A stretch of DNA of 16,448 nucleotides from CBDULQ01 sp965368115 (GCA_965368115.1 CBDULQ010000060.1:1-16448); one strand, 5' to 3'; shown: positions 1 through 7,187, numbered from the stretch's first letter. The notes: generated from the letters alone by a model not told the origin. Made by a program: numbers and translations.

Positions 1-198
1 GTTGTAGACGTTCGCCACCGGGTTATTGCCGATTTCAGCCGGCACCACATCGCTGGACTGACGCAGGGCATCCAGTACCGCTTTGTACGCAGTTCGATTC
101 TGCACATTGCTGGCAAGCACAGGCATCGACAAAACAGAAAAAGATATCAGCATCAGCACGACAGAAGACACACGAACAGTACGCATAAATTCACTCAT
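1..198 (-). CDS. 5' part of an exported protein of unknown function
   Basis: This reading frame stays open from an ATG at 198 to the window edge (66 codons), so only the N-terminus is visible. It starts MSEFMRTVRVSS and continues with a hydrophobic run (VVLMLISFSVLSM) ending in VLAS-N, a typical Sec signal peptide with likely cleavage after ALA-like 'VLA'. The visible mature part (NVQNRTAYKAVLDALRQSS...) contains no motif I recognise. A second in-frame ATG at 186 is equally possible as the start, and neither has a strong Shine-Dalgarno sequence. The gene is divergent from the PhoX-like gene at 474, with 275 bp between them. Product unknown; only export is supported. Confidence 0.6.
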   Translation of the reverse strand, partial: MSEFMRTVRVSSVVLMLISFSVLSMPVLASNVQNRTAYKAVLDALRQSSDVVPAEIGNNPVANVYN

Positions 199-473
199 AA
201 ATAACCATTTATTTTTTCAGGAAAAAACCCCGAACAATTCAACCCGCAATGTATACCGAATATGAATTAAAGTTTTGTGACATGAGACGCGGCAGATGGC
301 GACCTTTGACATTATCCATGAATACCTGTGCCGCATGGTGAAATTACCCAAAATACAACGTTTTTTTAATATTTGATTCATACAGCGACAGCAGAATACC
401 CGGGTCTCGCGCAACTGCGTGTGGACACTCGATAAGTTCAAACGAACAGACGCTATTAATTCGGAGAACGAAA

Positions 474-2027
474 ATGCGCTTTACAAAAAATATCGTAACC
501 TTTGCTGTTGCCTTCGCATGCTCAAATGCTGCGTTCGCTGGCACTGATACTTTCTTCAACCCCCTCACCGCTTCTTCTGCAGTGGCTACTCCCAACCATA
601 TCAATGAACAAAATGGCCCCTGGGTTGCACCTGCCGGCATCGCCCAGCAAAACCTGACCAGCCTGTCAGAAATCGAAGCAGACGTTTCTCAGTCAGTTAG
701 CCGTGCCGCTAACCTGGGCACCGGCGCTTCCATGTTCGACATGATCGCTTTCGATCCTGAAGGTGAATACCTGTTCATTCCTCATGAATCTCGCTGGGGT
801 GCAGGCGTTACACGTTACGACATTGCCAATGATCGTGCACAGCTGCTGTTCGCCGGCGACGGCCAGGGCGAATTCGGTGACTACAGCAACGACTACGGCG
901 CTTTCGACCCGGCTCGTTTCACACCGAACGGTACTGTATTCCTGGCTGAAGAATGGGCCGGTGAAGGTCGCGTGATCGAAGTCATGAATCCTTATGCCGA
1001 TCCTGCCGATATCGAAACTCGCGAACTGGAAAGTATCGCTAACGTTGCTCACGAAGGCATCATTTTCTCCAAGAAATTCGAAGACACCATCTACTTCATC
1101 GACGAGAACAACTCCGGTTCAATCTACAAGTTCGTGATGAAAAACGAAGGTGACTACACCGTAGGTCAGACTTTCGTTCTGTCCATCGATGCATTCGCTG
1201 ACCTGGGTGGCGACGCTTCCGCCAACTGGAACTCGGGCACAAACCGTGACATCCGTACCGGTGCTGCAACATGGGTAGCGCTGACCGACGAAGTGGGTAA
1301 CGTACTGCCGGGTATCACCAACCCGTTTGCAGCCGGTGCCGAAAACGGTCGTCAGGCCGCTGACGATGCCAACGGCACACCTTACGGTCGTCCGGAAGAT
1401 ACTGAAGTGGGCACTCTGCGCAACGGTAACGAAGTACTGTATGTTGCAGCCACTTCCGAGCAGACTGTTTACTCCATCGAGATGAACGACACCGACACCG
1501 CTACAGTCCGTGTTTTCGCCAGCGAATACAGCACACCGAAGAACCTGGGCTTCCCGTCCACCACTGGTGTGATCAACTCACCTGACAACCTGGCACAGGA
1601 TGCTCTGGGCAACATCTACATCATCGAAGATGCGCCGAACAGCTCCGACGTAGGTGGTGACATCTGGTTCGCTCGCGATACCGACAACGACGGTGTTGCC
1701 GAATCCGTGGATCACTTCCTGAGCCTGCAGGTTGCCGGCGCCGAAGCCACCGGCATGATCTTCAACCCGGCCAGGCCGACTCAGTTCGTTGTATCTGTTC
1801 AGCATCCGACCAGTACCGATCTGAACGTCATACCTGAAGGTCACGGTGATGCGGTATGGTCATTCGACTTGAGCAACGTGGTACCACCGAGCTGCGAGAA
1901 GAAAGCACATCGCGGCAGCCGTGTACGCACCTGCTCACATGACAATGATTTCAACTTCATCAAGGCGTTGAACCGTGCCGCTGATGACGATGATCATCAT
2001 CATGGCAAGAAGCGCTGGTATCGTTAA
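474..2027 (+). CDS. Secreted PhoX-like (DUF839) protein with Asp/His-rich tail
   Basis: The 517-residue product has a Sec signal peptide (MRFTKNIVTFAVAFACSNAAFA, likely cut after residue 22). The body resembles the PhoX/DUF839 family of beta-propeller phosphatase-like proteins: 'RPEDTE' at 306-311, 'NSPDNLAQDALGNIYIIED' at 368-386 and a late 'ATGMIFNP...VVSVQHP' block at 425-444. Characterised PhoX enzymes are periplasmic or extracellular alkaline phosphatases with calcium and iron cofactors; phosphatase activity here is inferred from the family. A calcium-loop-like DTDNDG lies at 402-407. The C-terminus is unusual: two cysteines (474, 487) and a DDDDHHH run just before a basic end (GKKRWYR), which suggests metal binding. 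The start is supported by GGAG ahead of the ATG. It is followed by a strong terminator and appears monocistronic. Confidence 0.8.
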   Translation: MRFTKNIVTFAVAFACSNAAFAGTDTFFNPLTASSAVATPNHINEQNGPWVAPAGIAQQNLTSLSEIEADVSQSVSRAANLGTGASMFDMIAFDPEGEYLFIPHESRWGAGVTRYDIANDRAQLLFAGDGQGEFGDYSNDYGAFDPARFTPNGTVFLAEEWAGEGRVIEVMNPYADPADIETRELESIANVAHEGIIFSKKFEDTIYFIDENNSGSIYKFVMKNEGDYTVGQTFVLSIDAFADLGGDASANWNSGTNRDIRTGAATWVALTDEVGNVLPGITNPFAAGAENGRQAADDANGTPYGRPEDTEVGTLRNGNEVLYVAATSEQTVYSIEMNDTDTATVRVFASEYSTPKNLGFPSTTGVINSPDNLAQDALGNIYIIEDAPNSSDVGGDIWFARDTDNDGVAESVDHFLSLQVAGAEATGMIFNPARPTQFVVSVQHPTSTDLNVIPEGHGDAVWSFDLSNVVPPSCEKKAHRGSRVRTCSHDNDFNFIKALNRAADDDDHHHGKKRWYR

Positions 2028-2052
2028 TTCGATTTCCACAGCGTTATAAAGA

Positions 2053-2080
2053 AAAAGCCCACGCTGATGCGTGGGCTTTT
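2053..2080. terminator. Strong bidirectional intrinsic terminator
   Basis: A perfect 12-bp stem, AAAAGCCCACGC / GCGTGGGCTTTT, closes a TGAT loop. The T-tract follows on the plus strand, and on the minus strand the hairpin is followed by TTTTTCTTT. It lies between the convergent PhoX-like gene (stop 2027) and the DsrC-like gene (stop 2103), so it can serve both. Confidence 0.9.
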
Positions 2081-2102
2081 TCGTTGAGCGACACAAAATG
2101 AT

Positions 2103-2744
2103 TCAGTGTTCGCCCTTGGTACGTAACAGACCGGCCAGTCGGTTGCCCTGCTTCTGCGGTCCACCACGGGGAAAAATTTCATGCAGATAACGGTTGCTGC
2201 CCTTATCCCGCCCCCAGGCCTGACGGAAATGTTTGATGATGTCGCGCACCGATGCCTGGCGTCCGTGGCTGGCGAACCAGTCACGCTGAAACCGAATGAT
2301 TTCCCAGTGTTCACCGGTCAGTGTCAATCCTTCAACCGCGGCCTGGGCTCGCACAAAGGCCTCGCTCCAGTCGCCTGGATCGACCAGGTAACCTTCACTG
2401 TCGGTCATGACCTGATGATCGTTCACCTGCAAACTGCGGGTCGCCATACCGGGATAGGCATTACTGCCCTGGGTATCGGGATTAGCCGCGTCATCCTGAC
2501 CCTGGCCGGTTTCGGTCAGGTTCCACAACTCAACCACAATCTCATCCTGCAGGCTACCGTGATAACGTTCGATCCCGTTGACCAGAATACGGCCACTGCC
2601 GCGCTCGATGTCGAAACAGGCGACACCGGCTCGATCGGTGGCGACCGGTCCCAGCAGACTGTCGTTTTCATCGACCAGAATACCGACCGGGGTTCTTTTT
2701 AGCGGCTGCCCGCTGAACTTCATTTTGACGTGTACGCAAACCAT
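2103..2744 (-). CDS. DsrC/TusE-like protein lacking both cysteines, with extra N-terminal domain
   Basis: Residues about 104-213 match the DsrC/TusE sulfur-carrier fold: TDSEGYL (114-120), DWSEAF (125-130), GEHWEIIRFQRDW (144-156) and SNRYLHEIFPRGGPQKQGNRLAGL (183-206). DsrC carries one cysteine near KQGC and one at the penultimate C-terminal position, and TusE keeps only the latter. Here the first position reads KQGN (N201) and the protein ends RTKGEH, so no persulfide carrier cysteine remains. A regulatory or scaffold role, as proposed for cysteine-less DsrC homologues (RspA-type), is inferred. Residues 1-103 are an additional domain with alternating hydrophobic strands (GILVDEND...GPVATDRAGVACFDI...GRILVNG) that looks like a small beta-sandwich; I cannot assign it. 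TusE is about 109 residues, so this is roughly double length. GGAG lies 8 nt before the ATG. It is the last gene of the operon, 17 nt after the CBS gene. Confidence 0.85.
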   Translation of the reverse strand: MVCVHVKMKFSGQPLKRTPVGILVDENDSLLGPVATDRAGVACFDIERGSGRILVNGIERYHGSLQDEIVVELWNLTETGQGQDDAANPDTQGSNAYPGMATRSLQVNDHQVMTDSEGYLVDPGDWSEAFVRAQAAVEGLTLTGEHWEIIRFQRDWFASHGRQASVRDIIKHFRQAWGRDKGSNRYLHEIFPRGGPQKQGNRLAGLLRTKGEH

Positions 2745-2761
2745 AACAGTGACTCCAGCAA

Positions 2762-3370
2762 TTATTCCCTGTGTTGATTGAATCGATCGAAAAACACTCG
2801 AACCAGGTCCGAGCGTGTCAGCATACCCAGCACATGACGTTCATCGTCACAGACCACCAGGCGCTTGATGTGATGTTGTTTCATAGTCTCAATAGCATCG
2901 TGCAAATCCTGTTCAGGTGTAATGGTGATGACCTGCCGAGACATCAGGTCGGATACCGTACCGGTCACTTGTGCTGCAGGCCGCTCCTGTTTGAACAGAT
3001 GCTCCAGTGTTTGCCACAGGCTATGCGCAGGATGATGGCACTCGACACCCAGCGCGCATAGAAAGTCCGCTTCGGTAATGATGCCGATTAATTTACGTTG
3101 CTCGTCCACCACCGGCAGGCCGCTGATTTTTCGGGTCACCAGCAGATGGGCTGCGGCTGACAGGGGGCAGTCTTCGGTAACAAATACAACTGAACGGGTC
3201 ATCATCGACTGCACACTGCGGTCACCATTGCGGCGCAGCTGGGCAAACTGCACGGCACGGCGCTGCAGCTCCATCAAATCATCAACCGAAACATCGATAT
3301 AGGTACCCATGTCCTGCATCGCACTGATAAAGTCATCGCGACTGATGGGCATCTGCGGATTGTCATTCAT
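2762..3370 (-). CDS. Two-CBS-domain protein
   Basis: The 202-residue soluble protein has an N-terminal helical stretch (1-50) and two CBS domains in tandem (about 52-107 and 138-194). The domain ends show the usual CBS pattern: 'ISGLPVVDEQRKLIGIITEADFL' (82-104) and 'IKRLVVCDDERHVLGMLTRSDLV' (168-190). CBS pairs bind adenine nucleotides or similar ligands and usually regulate a partner protein. Its ATG at 3370 overlaps the end of the HPP gene by 8 nt, preceded by AGGGGG at 6 nt spacing, so translation is probably coupled. HPP-family membrane proteins often carry C-terminal CBS domains; here the CBS module is a separate gene directly downstream, which suggests it gates the HPP protein. The ligand cannot be read from the sequence. 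Confidence 0.88.
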   Translation of the reverse strand: MNDNPQMPISRDDFISAMQDMGTYIDVSVDDLMELQRRAVQFAQLRRNGDRSVQSMMTRSVVFVTEDCPLSAAAHLLVTRKISGLPVVDEQRKLIGIITEADFLCALGVECHHPAHSLWQTLEHLFKQERPAAQVTGTVSDLMSRQVITITPEQDLHDAIETMKQHHIKRLVVCDDERHVLGMLTRSDLVRVFFDRFNQHRE

Positions 3371-4340
3371 AACTCACCCCCTGCCGACTCGCGTCCAGCA
3401 ACTGCCAGGAATTTTCATTGAGTACCACTTCATAACGCGCCCAGCGCGCAAACTCACCAAAGGTCACAGTGCCTGTCTGGCGTCGATTGGCACCGGCGAC
3501 CACCTTGTAGATCAGCAGGTTATTCTCCGCCGCAGGCTGACCGGAAATATCGATAATCTGCCTCACCTGCCAGTCACTACCGTACTCACCATTGCTGTAA
3601 TAGTGACCCGGCTGTAATTCGGTCAATTGCAGACCGCTGTTGTCGCGGATCTGTCGAGCCAGTCGATAGATCGAAGCCAGATCCTGCCCACTGATGTCGA
3701 TGGTACTGTTCATCATTTGCAGGGCCTGCTGCAATTCTTCATCTGCAAACTCCTCCCGATGCTCGGGCTGTTTTTCTGCACGCCCCGGATTGGCTACCAG
3801 AACCGCCGGATAACGGCGCCAGGCAAACGGATAATTGAACACGATAGCAATACCGAGAATGACCAGCGCGTTCAACAGCACCGGCGTCAGCACATAGTCG
3901 AAACCCAACTGGTGAATCGGCGCACCACCCACCACCGCAGTCAATGCGGTCGCACCGCCCGGCGGATGAATGCATTGCAGGTAATGCATGACAGCGATTG
4001 CGAGGCCTACCGCCAGCCCCGCCGCCAGCCAGGTATCCGGTATCCAGCGCGCGCAGGCGACACCGATGAACGCTGACAGAAAATGCCCTCCGAGCACCGG
4101 CCAGGGTTGAGACAGGGGACCGTGGGGTACGGCGAACAGTAAGACTGCGGAAGCACCCGTGGACGCGACCACCCAGCCTGCCCCCTGGTCCGGAACGAAT
4201 TCGTGACTAATTGCTACGACGGCCAGGATGCCGGACAATCCACCCAGGCCCGAAACCCATTTTTCCAGATGGCCGGTGGTATTTCCACGAATACCGATCA
4301 GGCGCTGGAACTGCTGTATGAGAGAATGCTGATATGCCAT
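3363..4340 (-). CDS. HPP-family integral membrane protein with cytoplasmic C-terminal domain
   Basis: The N-terminal half has about five to six hydrophobic helices (roughly residues 35-170, numbered from the upstream GTG) and the family signature IHPPGGATAL at 126-135. The preceding 'GASAVLLFAVPHGPLSQPWPVLGGHFLSA' region is also typical of HPP proteins. Some HPP proteins have been linked to nitrite transport; the substrate here is unknown. After the last helix comes a polar domain of about 140 residues (about 185-327) with DLASIYRLARQIRD and GEYGSDWQVRQIID, which I do not recognise. I prefer the ATG at 4340 (MAYQHS); an in-frame GTG at 4346 is possible, but a candidate -10 (TATAGT, 4352-4347) directly abuts it. 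The gene leads the HPP-CBS-DsrC-like operon and is divergent from the LysR gene. Confidence 0.87.
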   Translation of the reverse strand: MAYQHSLIQQFQRLIGIRGNTTGHLEKWVSGLGGLSGILAVVAISHEFVPDQGAGWVVASTGASAVLLFAVPHGPLSQPWPVLGGHFLSAFIGVACARWIPDTWLAAGLAVGLAIAVMHYLQCIHPPGGATALTAVVGGAPIHQLGFDYVLTPVLLNALVILGIAIVFNYPFAWRRYPAVLVANPGRAEKQPEHREEFADEELQQALQMMNSTIDISGQDLASIYRLARQIRDNSGLQLTELQPGHYYSNGEYGSDWQVRQIIDISGQPAAENNLLIYKVVAGANRRQTGTVTFGEFARWARYEVVLNENSWQLLDASRQGVSYE

Positions 4341-4346
4341 ATACAC

Positions 4347-4376
4347 ACTATAAATCCGTTTTTATATAAGACAAAC
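4347..4376 (-). promoter_or_regulatory. Candidate sigma70-type promoter of the HPP operon
   Basis: Read on the minus strand, TTGTCT (-35), a 16-nt spacer and TATAGT (-10, ending at 4347) lie directly upstream of the HPP gene. Transcription would begin near 4340, which is the A of the proposed ATG, so the message could be leaderless. No Shine-Dalgarno sequence is visible before that ATG, which agrees with this reading. Based on match to consensus only. Confidence 0.4.
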
Positions 4377-4391
4377 GATTTATATTGGACA

Positions 4392-4416
4392 TTAATATCG
4401 AAATAACCGATATTAA
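4392..4416. promoter_or_regulatory. Palindromic LysR-type operator candidate
   Basis: TTAATATCG (4392-4400) and CGATATTAA (4408-4416) form a perfect 9-bp inverted repeat with a 7-nt spacer. The inner part reads ATC-N9-GAT, the T-N11-A type favoured by LysR regulators. It sits between the divergent HPP and LysR genes, 4 nt before the preferred LysR start. It would fall inside the coding region if the upstream TTG at 4385 were used, which argues for the later start. Confidence 0.65.
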
Positions 4417-4420
4417 GCAG

Positions 4421-5302
4421 ATGGATATGGATCAGGTCAAAACTTTCCTCGCGGTGGTCGCCAACGGCAGTTTTCTGGAGGCCGCCAGTCGCCTGCATGT
4501 TACCCAGTCTACGGTGAGCAGCCGTATCCAGACGCTGGAACAGTATCTGGGCGCGACCCTGTTTATCCGCAACCGCTCCGGCGCGCGCCTCACCCCGGCC
4601 GGTCGCCGCTTCATCCATCACGCCAAGTCCCTGCTATTGACCCTGGACCAGGCCCGCCACGAAGTCGGCCTGCCCAGCCGTTACCGGGCGAGCGTCAACA
4701 TTGGTGCGCGCATCGCGCTATGGGAAGTCTTTCTGCCGCGCTGGGTCGGCGAGATGCGCCGTACCGCACCGGACATTTCCATTCGTAGCGAAATTGGTTT
4801 CGAAGAAGATCTGATGCGCCGGGTCGTGGAAGGCACCCTGGATGTCGCGCTGATGTACACGCCGCAACACAGCCCCGGTATCCAGGTTCAACATCTGTTC
4901 GACGAAACCCTGGTTTTGCTGACCACCGATCCGCAGCGCCCCTGGCCCAACGAGGACTACATCTACGTGGACTGGGGTCCGGCATTTTATGCCCAGCACA
5001 GCAGCAATTACCCCAACCTGGAACGGCCTGCTCAGGTGGTCAACATCGGCTGGCTGGGGGTACAGATCATCATCAGCAACGGCGGCTCCTGTTTCGTACC
5101 GGTGCGTATGGCGGAGCCACTGATCGAAGCCGGCAAACTGTTTCTGATGCCCGACAGCCCGCAGTTCAAACTGCCCACCTACATGGTATTTCCACAGCAA
5201 AGCGACTCACCGGTGCAGGCACAGGTGCTGGCCAGTCTGCGCGACCAGGCACGACTGGAACAACGTAAGGAACAGGATGGCGTGTTGCTGAATCTACAGT
5301 AA
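4421..5302 (+). CDS. LysR-type transcriptional regulator
   Basis: The N-terminus MDMDQVKTFLAVV, followed by a winged helix-turn-helix (GSFLEAASRLHVTQSTVSSRI) and the wing region LFIRNRSGARLTPAGRRF, is classic LysR-type. The remainder (about 90-290) is the effector-binding domain with the usual 'IGARIALWEVFLPRWV' start; its co-inducer cannot be read from the sequence. Length (293 residues) is normal for the family. The ATG at 4421 is chosen over an upstream TTG at 4385 because family members start two to four residues before 'QVKTFL'; the ATG at 4427 is also possible. It is divergent from the HPP/CBS/DsrC-like operon, with a LysR-type palindrome in the shared gap, so it probably regulates that operon and itself. 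Confident family call; the target is inferred. Confidence 0.92.
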   Translation: MDMDQVKTFLAVVANGSFLEAASRLHVTQSTVSSRIQTLEQYLGATLFIRNRSGARLTPAGRRFIHHAKSLLLTLDQARHEVGLPSRYRASVNIGARIALWEVFLPRWVGEMRRTAPDISIRSEIGFEEDLMRRVVEGTLDVALMYTPQHSPGIQVQHLFDETLVLLTTDPQRPWPNEDYIYVDWGPAFYAQHSSNYPNLERPAQVVNIGWLGVQIIISNGGSCFVPVRMAEPLIEAGKLFLMPDSPQFKLPTYMVFPQQSDSPVQAQVLASLRDQARLEQRKEQDGVLLNLQ

Positions 5303-5307
5303 AAGAA

Positions 5308-5345
5308 GGCTGCGCAAGCCCGATGGGCACCGGACTTCCGCAGCC
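5308..5345 (-). terminator. Possible terminator of the EF-hand lipoprotein gene
   Basis: GGCTGCG (5308-5314) pairs with CGCAGCC (5339-5345), with inner AAG/CTT and GCCC/GGGC pairs possible. On the minus strand the stem is followed by TTCTTTTA, a short U-rich tail. On the plus strand no T-tract follows, so it fits the minus-strand gene ending at 5366 better than the LysR gene. Confidence 0.5.
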
Positions 5346-5365
5346 AATAGCGTGGATCGGGAACT

Positions 5366-5662
5366 TCAGTAAGGTGCTGCGCCGGGTTCCGGTACTTCCA
5401 TTTCTTCCGGTGGTGTCATGCGATTGCGGCCCATATAGGCCTGGAATTCGGTGATATTGATATTGCCATCCGCATCCGTATCAATGGACTTGAACTGCTT
5501 GCTGATACTGGGCATGGTGCCGGCTTCGGACATGGAAATATAACCGTTGGCGTTATGGTCCAGTTCTTCGAAGGTATACATGCCTTCCTGTTTGGTGGCC
5601 TGGCTGCAGGCGGCAGCAAAGCCGGTGATGAATAACATCGCAAACAATGATCTGATGTGCAT
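5366..5662 (-). CDS. Small EF-hand lipoprotein
   Basis: The 98-residue product has a hydrophobic leader ending GFAAAC, a plausible though slightly non-canonical lipobox with the lipidated cysteine at residue 19. Two EF-hand loops follow: DHNANGYISMSE (35-46) and DTDADGNINITE (61-72), each with acidic or asparagine residues at positions 1, 3 and 5, glycine at 6 and glutamate at 12. The end is proline- and acid-rich (TPPEEMEVPEPGAAPY). Calcium binding at the periplasmic face of the envelope is inferred from the loops. The start at 5662 is chosen because AGGA sits 7 nt upstream; the in-frame ATG at 5668 would be too close to it, and a longer frame from 5725 lacks a signal-like start. It is convergent with the LysR gene and has no operon partner. 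Confidence 0.82.
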   Translation of the reverse strand: MHIRSLFAMLFITGFAAACSQATKQEGMYTFEELDHNANGYISMSEAGTMPSISKQFKSIDTDADGNINITEFQAYMGRNRMTPPEEMEVPEPGAAPY

Positions 5663-6053
5663 TGTCATTTCCTCATAGGGTTGTGGGTTAGCGGAGCCAC
5701 AGATTTCAAAACACACCTCGGACAATCTGTCCTGTTACTATGCACCCCGCCACGACATCCCGTATTGATACCCGTCAAACACCGGGAGGTGTATTACCCC
5801 AGCACGTGATCCGCTTCACGCAAAGCGTAAGGAGATGGTTTTTGCGCCATCTCAACTAAGCGGGAAAAGCCGCCACAATGGGCGATCTGACCAGTAATCA
5901 AGTTAGAAATATGGCTGAATTTATACTATAGATTGAGAAACAAAAATTAATCCGTAGCAAATCGATTACAGGCTGTACCTCCACGCAAACAGGCAACAGA
6001 CAACACCTTCCTCAAGTGTTGTCGCATTCATTATCGGAGGCCGGAAACCGTTC
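5663..6053. other. 391-bp intergenic region with potential RNA helices
   Basis: No convincing coding frame is visible. The region holds a hairpin ACACC-GGGA-GGTGT (5779-5792) and a possible three-way junction at 5811-5863: CCGCTT/AAGCGG outer helix, ACGC-AAA-GCGT, and GAGATGG-TTTTTGCG-CCATCTC. The loop TTTGCG (5841-5846) can also pair with CGCAAA (5819-5824), and GCGG (5860-5863) can pair with CCGC (5870-5873) instead of the outer helix. A TATACT at 5922-5927 is a possible -10 for the FIST gene, but without a good -35. A further 8-bp hairpin lies at 5999-6023. I cannot name a known RNA family. Confidence 0.4.
5999..6023 (+). promoter_or_regulatory. Leader hairpin ahead of the FIST gene
   Basis: GACAACAC (5999-6006) and GTGTTGTC (6016-6023) form a perfect 8-bp inverted repeat with a 9-nt loop. 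It ends 12 nt before the GGAGG at 6036-6040. It could be an operator or an RNA hairpin affecting translation; there is no T-tract, so it is not a terminator. Confidence 0.4.
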
Positions 6054-7187
6054 ATGAAAATCGACACCCTTACCTACGAGAACGATCGCTGGGAACCTGT
6101 TTCCCGTAACATCGAGGATCGTGACCGGGCATCCATCGTCTTTCTGTTCGGCGACTCCAACATTCTCAAGTCCGAACAGAGCTTCCAGGCGATACGCCAG
6201 CAGTATCCCAGAGCACACATCGTCGGTGCCTCGTCCTCGGGCAACATCCTGGGATCGGAAATTTCCACCAGCCCGATCGTCGCCACTGCAGCCGAATTCG
6301 AGAAAGGGCACATCAAACTCAGCAAGATCGATTTCCAGCCCGGCGCGAATGTAGAACAACTGTCTCGCGAGCTCATCGCACAATTGCCCGCCGAAGATTT
6401 GCGGCACATTTTCGTGCTGTCGGACGGCCTGAACATCAATGGTTCGGAACTGGTGCGCGGCATCAACAAGGTTGGCAAGGGGGTACCGATTACCGGCGGC
6501 ATGGCCGGAGACGGTGATCGTTTTGCGGAAACCTGGGTGGTGGCCGACGAACCGGCCCGCCAGTTGCGCATCATCGCCATCGGTTTTTACGGGGACGATT
6601 TTGTGATCAGCTCCGGCTGCTATGCCGGCTGGACCTCGTTCGGCGCCGACCGCCAGGTCACTCGCTCCGAAGGTAACGTGCTGTATGAACTGGACGGCAT
6701 GCCGGCCCTGGATCTGTACAAGGAATACCTGGGCGAATTCGCCCAGGACCTGCCCAACAGTGGCATGCGTTTCCCGCTCAATATCCGTGCCCACGCCGAT
6801 GCACCGGAAGTAATTCGCACCTTGCTGGGTATCGACGAAGCCTCCAACAGCATCATTTTCGCCGGCGATATACCGGAAGGCTATATGGCTCGACTGATGA
6901 AACCGGACCTGGATGTCCTCATCGACGGCGCCGGCGAAGCCGCTCGCGAAATCGAACATATCAATGATCAACCGGCACTGGGTCTGGTGGTCAGTTGCGT
7001 CGGGCGACGTGTGGTCATGCAACAGATCGTTGAAGAAGAGCTTGAAGCCGTCGAAGACGTACTGGGCAATAATGTGCAACTCACCGGATTTTATTCATAC
7101 GGCGAAATTGCGCCATTCGAAAACGACATGAACAATTGCCAGTTACATAATCAGACCATGACCCTGACCGCCATTTACGAGAGATAA
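6054..7187 (+). CDS. FIST-domain sensor protein
   Basis: The 377-residue protein matches the FIST_N/FIST_C sensory family along its whole length. FIST_N (about 25-215) shows IVGASSSGNILG (56-67), VLSDGLNING (121-130), ITGGMAGDG (146-154) and GWTSFG (192-197). FIST_C (about 217-355) shows SCVGRR (314-319) and TGFYSYGEIAPF (344-355). FIST domains are proposed to bind small ligands such as amino acids and often occur with signalling output domains. There is no signal peptide or membrane segment, so it should be cytoplasmic. It is followed after 27 nt by the PAS-GGDEF-EAL gene, its likely output partner. GGAGG lies 13 nt before the ATG, longer than usual, and a hairpin precedes it. Ligand unknown. 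Confidence 0.92.
   Translation: MKIDTLTYENDRWEPVSRNIEDRDRASIVFLFGDSNILKSEQSFQAIRQQYPRAHIVGASSSGNILGSEISTSPIVATAAEFEKGHIKLSKIDFQPGANVEQLSRELIAQLPAEDLRHIFVLSDGLNINGSELVRGINKVGKGVPITGGMAGDGDRFAETWVVADEPARQLRIIAIGFYGDDFVISSGCYAGWTSFGADRQVTRSEGNVLYELDGMPALDLYKEYLGEFAQDLPNSGMRFPLNIRAHADAPEVIRTLLGIDEASNSIIFAGDIPEGYMARLMKPDLDVLIDGAGEAAREIEHINDQPALGLVVSCVGRRVVMQQIVEEELEAVEDVLGNNVQLTGFYSYGEIAPFENDMNNCQLHNQTMTLTAIYER

Noticed and set aside
83..265. Plus-strand frame near the left edge
   Set aside because: It is antisense to the signal peptide of the partial minus-strand gene and has no ribosome site or domain.
4385..4420. Upstream TTG start for the LysR protein
   Set aside because: It would add residues before the conserved LysR N-terminus and place the operator palindrome inside the gene.
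5663..5725. Longer start for the EF-hand lipoprotein
   Set aside because: The extra residues contain no signal sequence, and the ribosome site AGGA fits the start at 5662.
5801..5880. c-di-GMP (GEMM) riboswitch ahead of the c-di-GMP operon
   Set aside because: The region has helices but not the GEMM conserved core or tetraloop/receptor arrangement, so the name is not supported.
6012..7079. 355-residue minus-strand frame over the FIST gene
   Set aside because: The plus-strand frame has clear FIST motifs over its whole length; the antisense frame has no recognisable domain.
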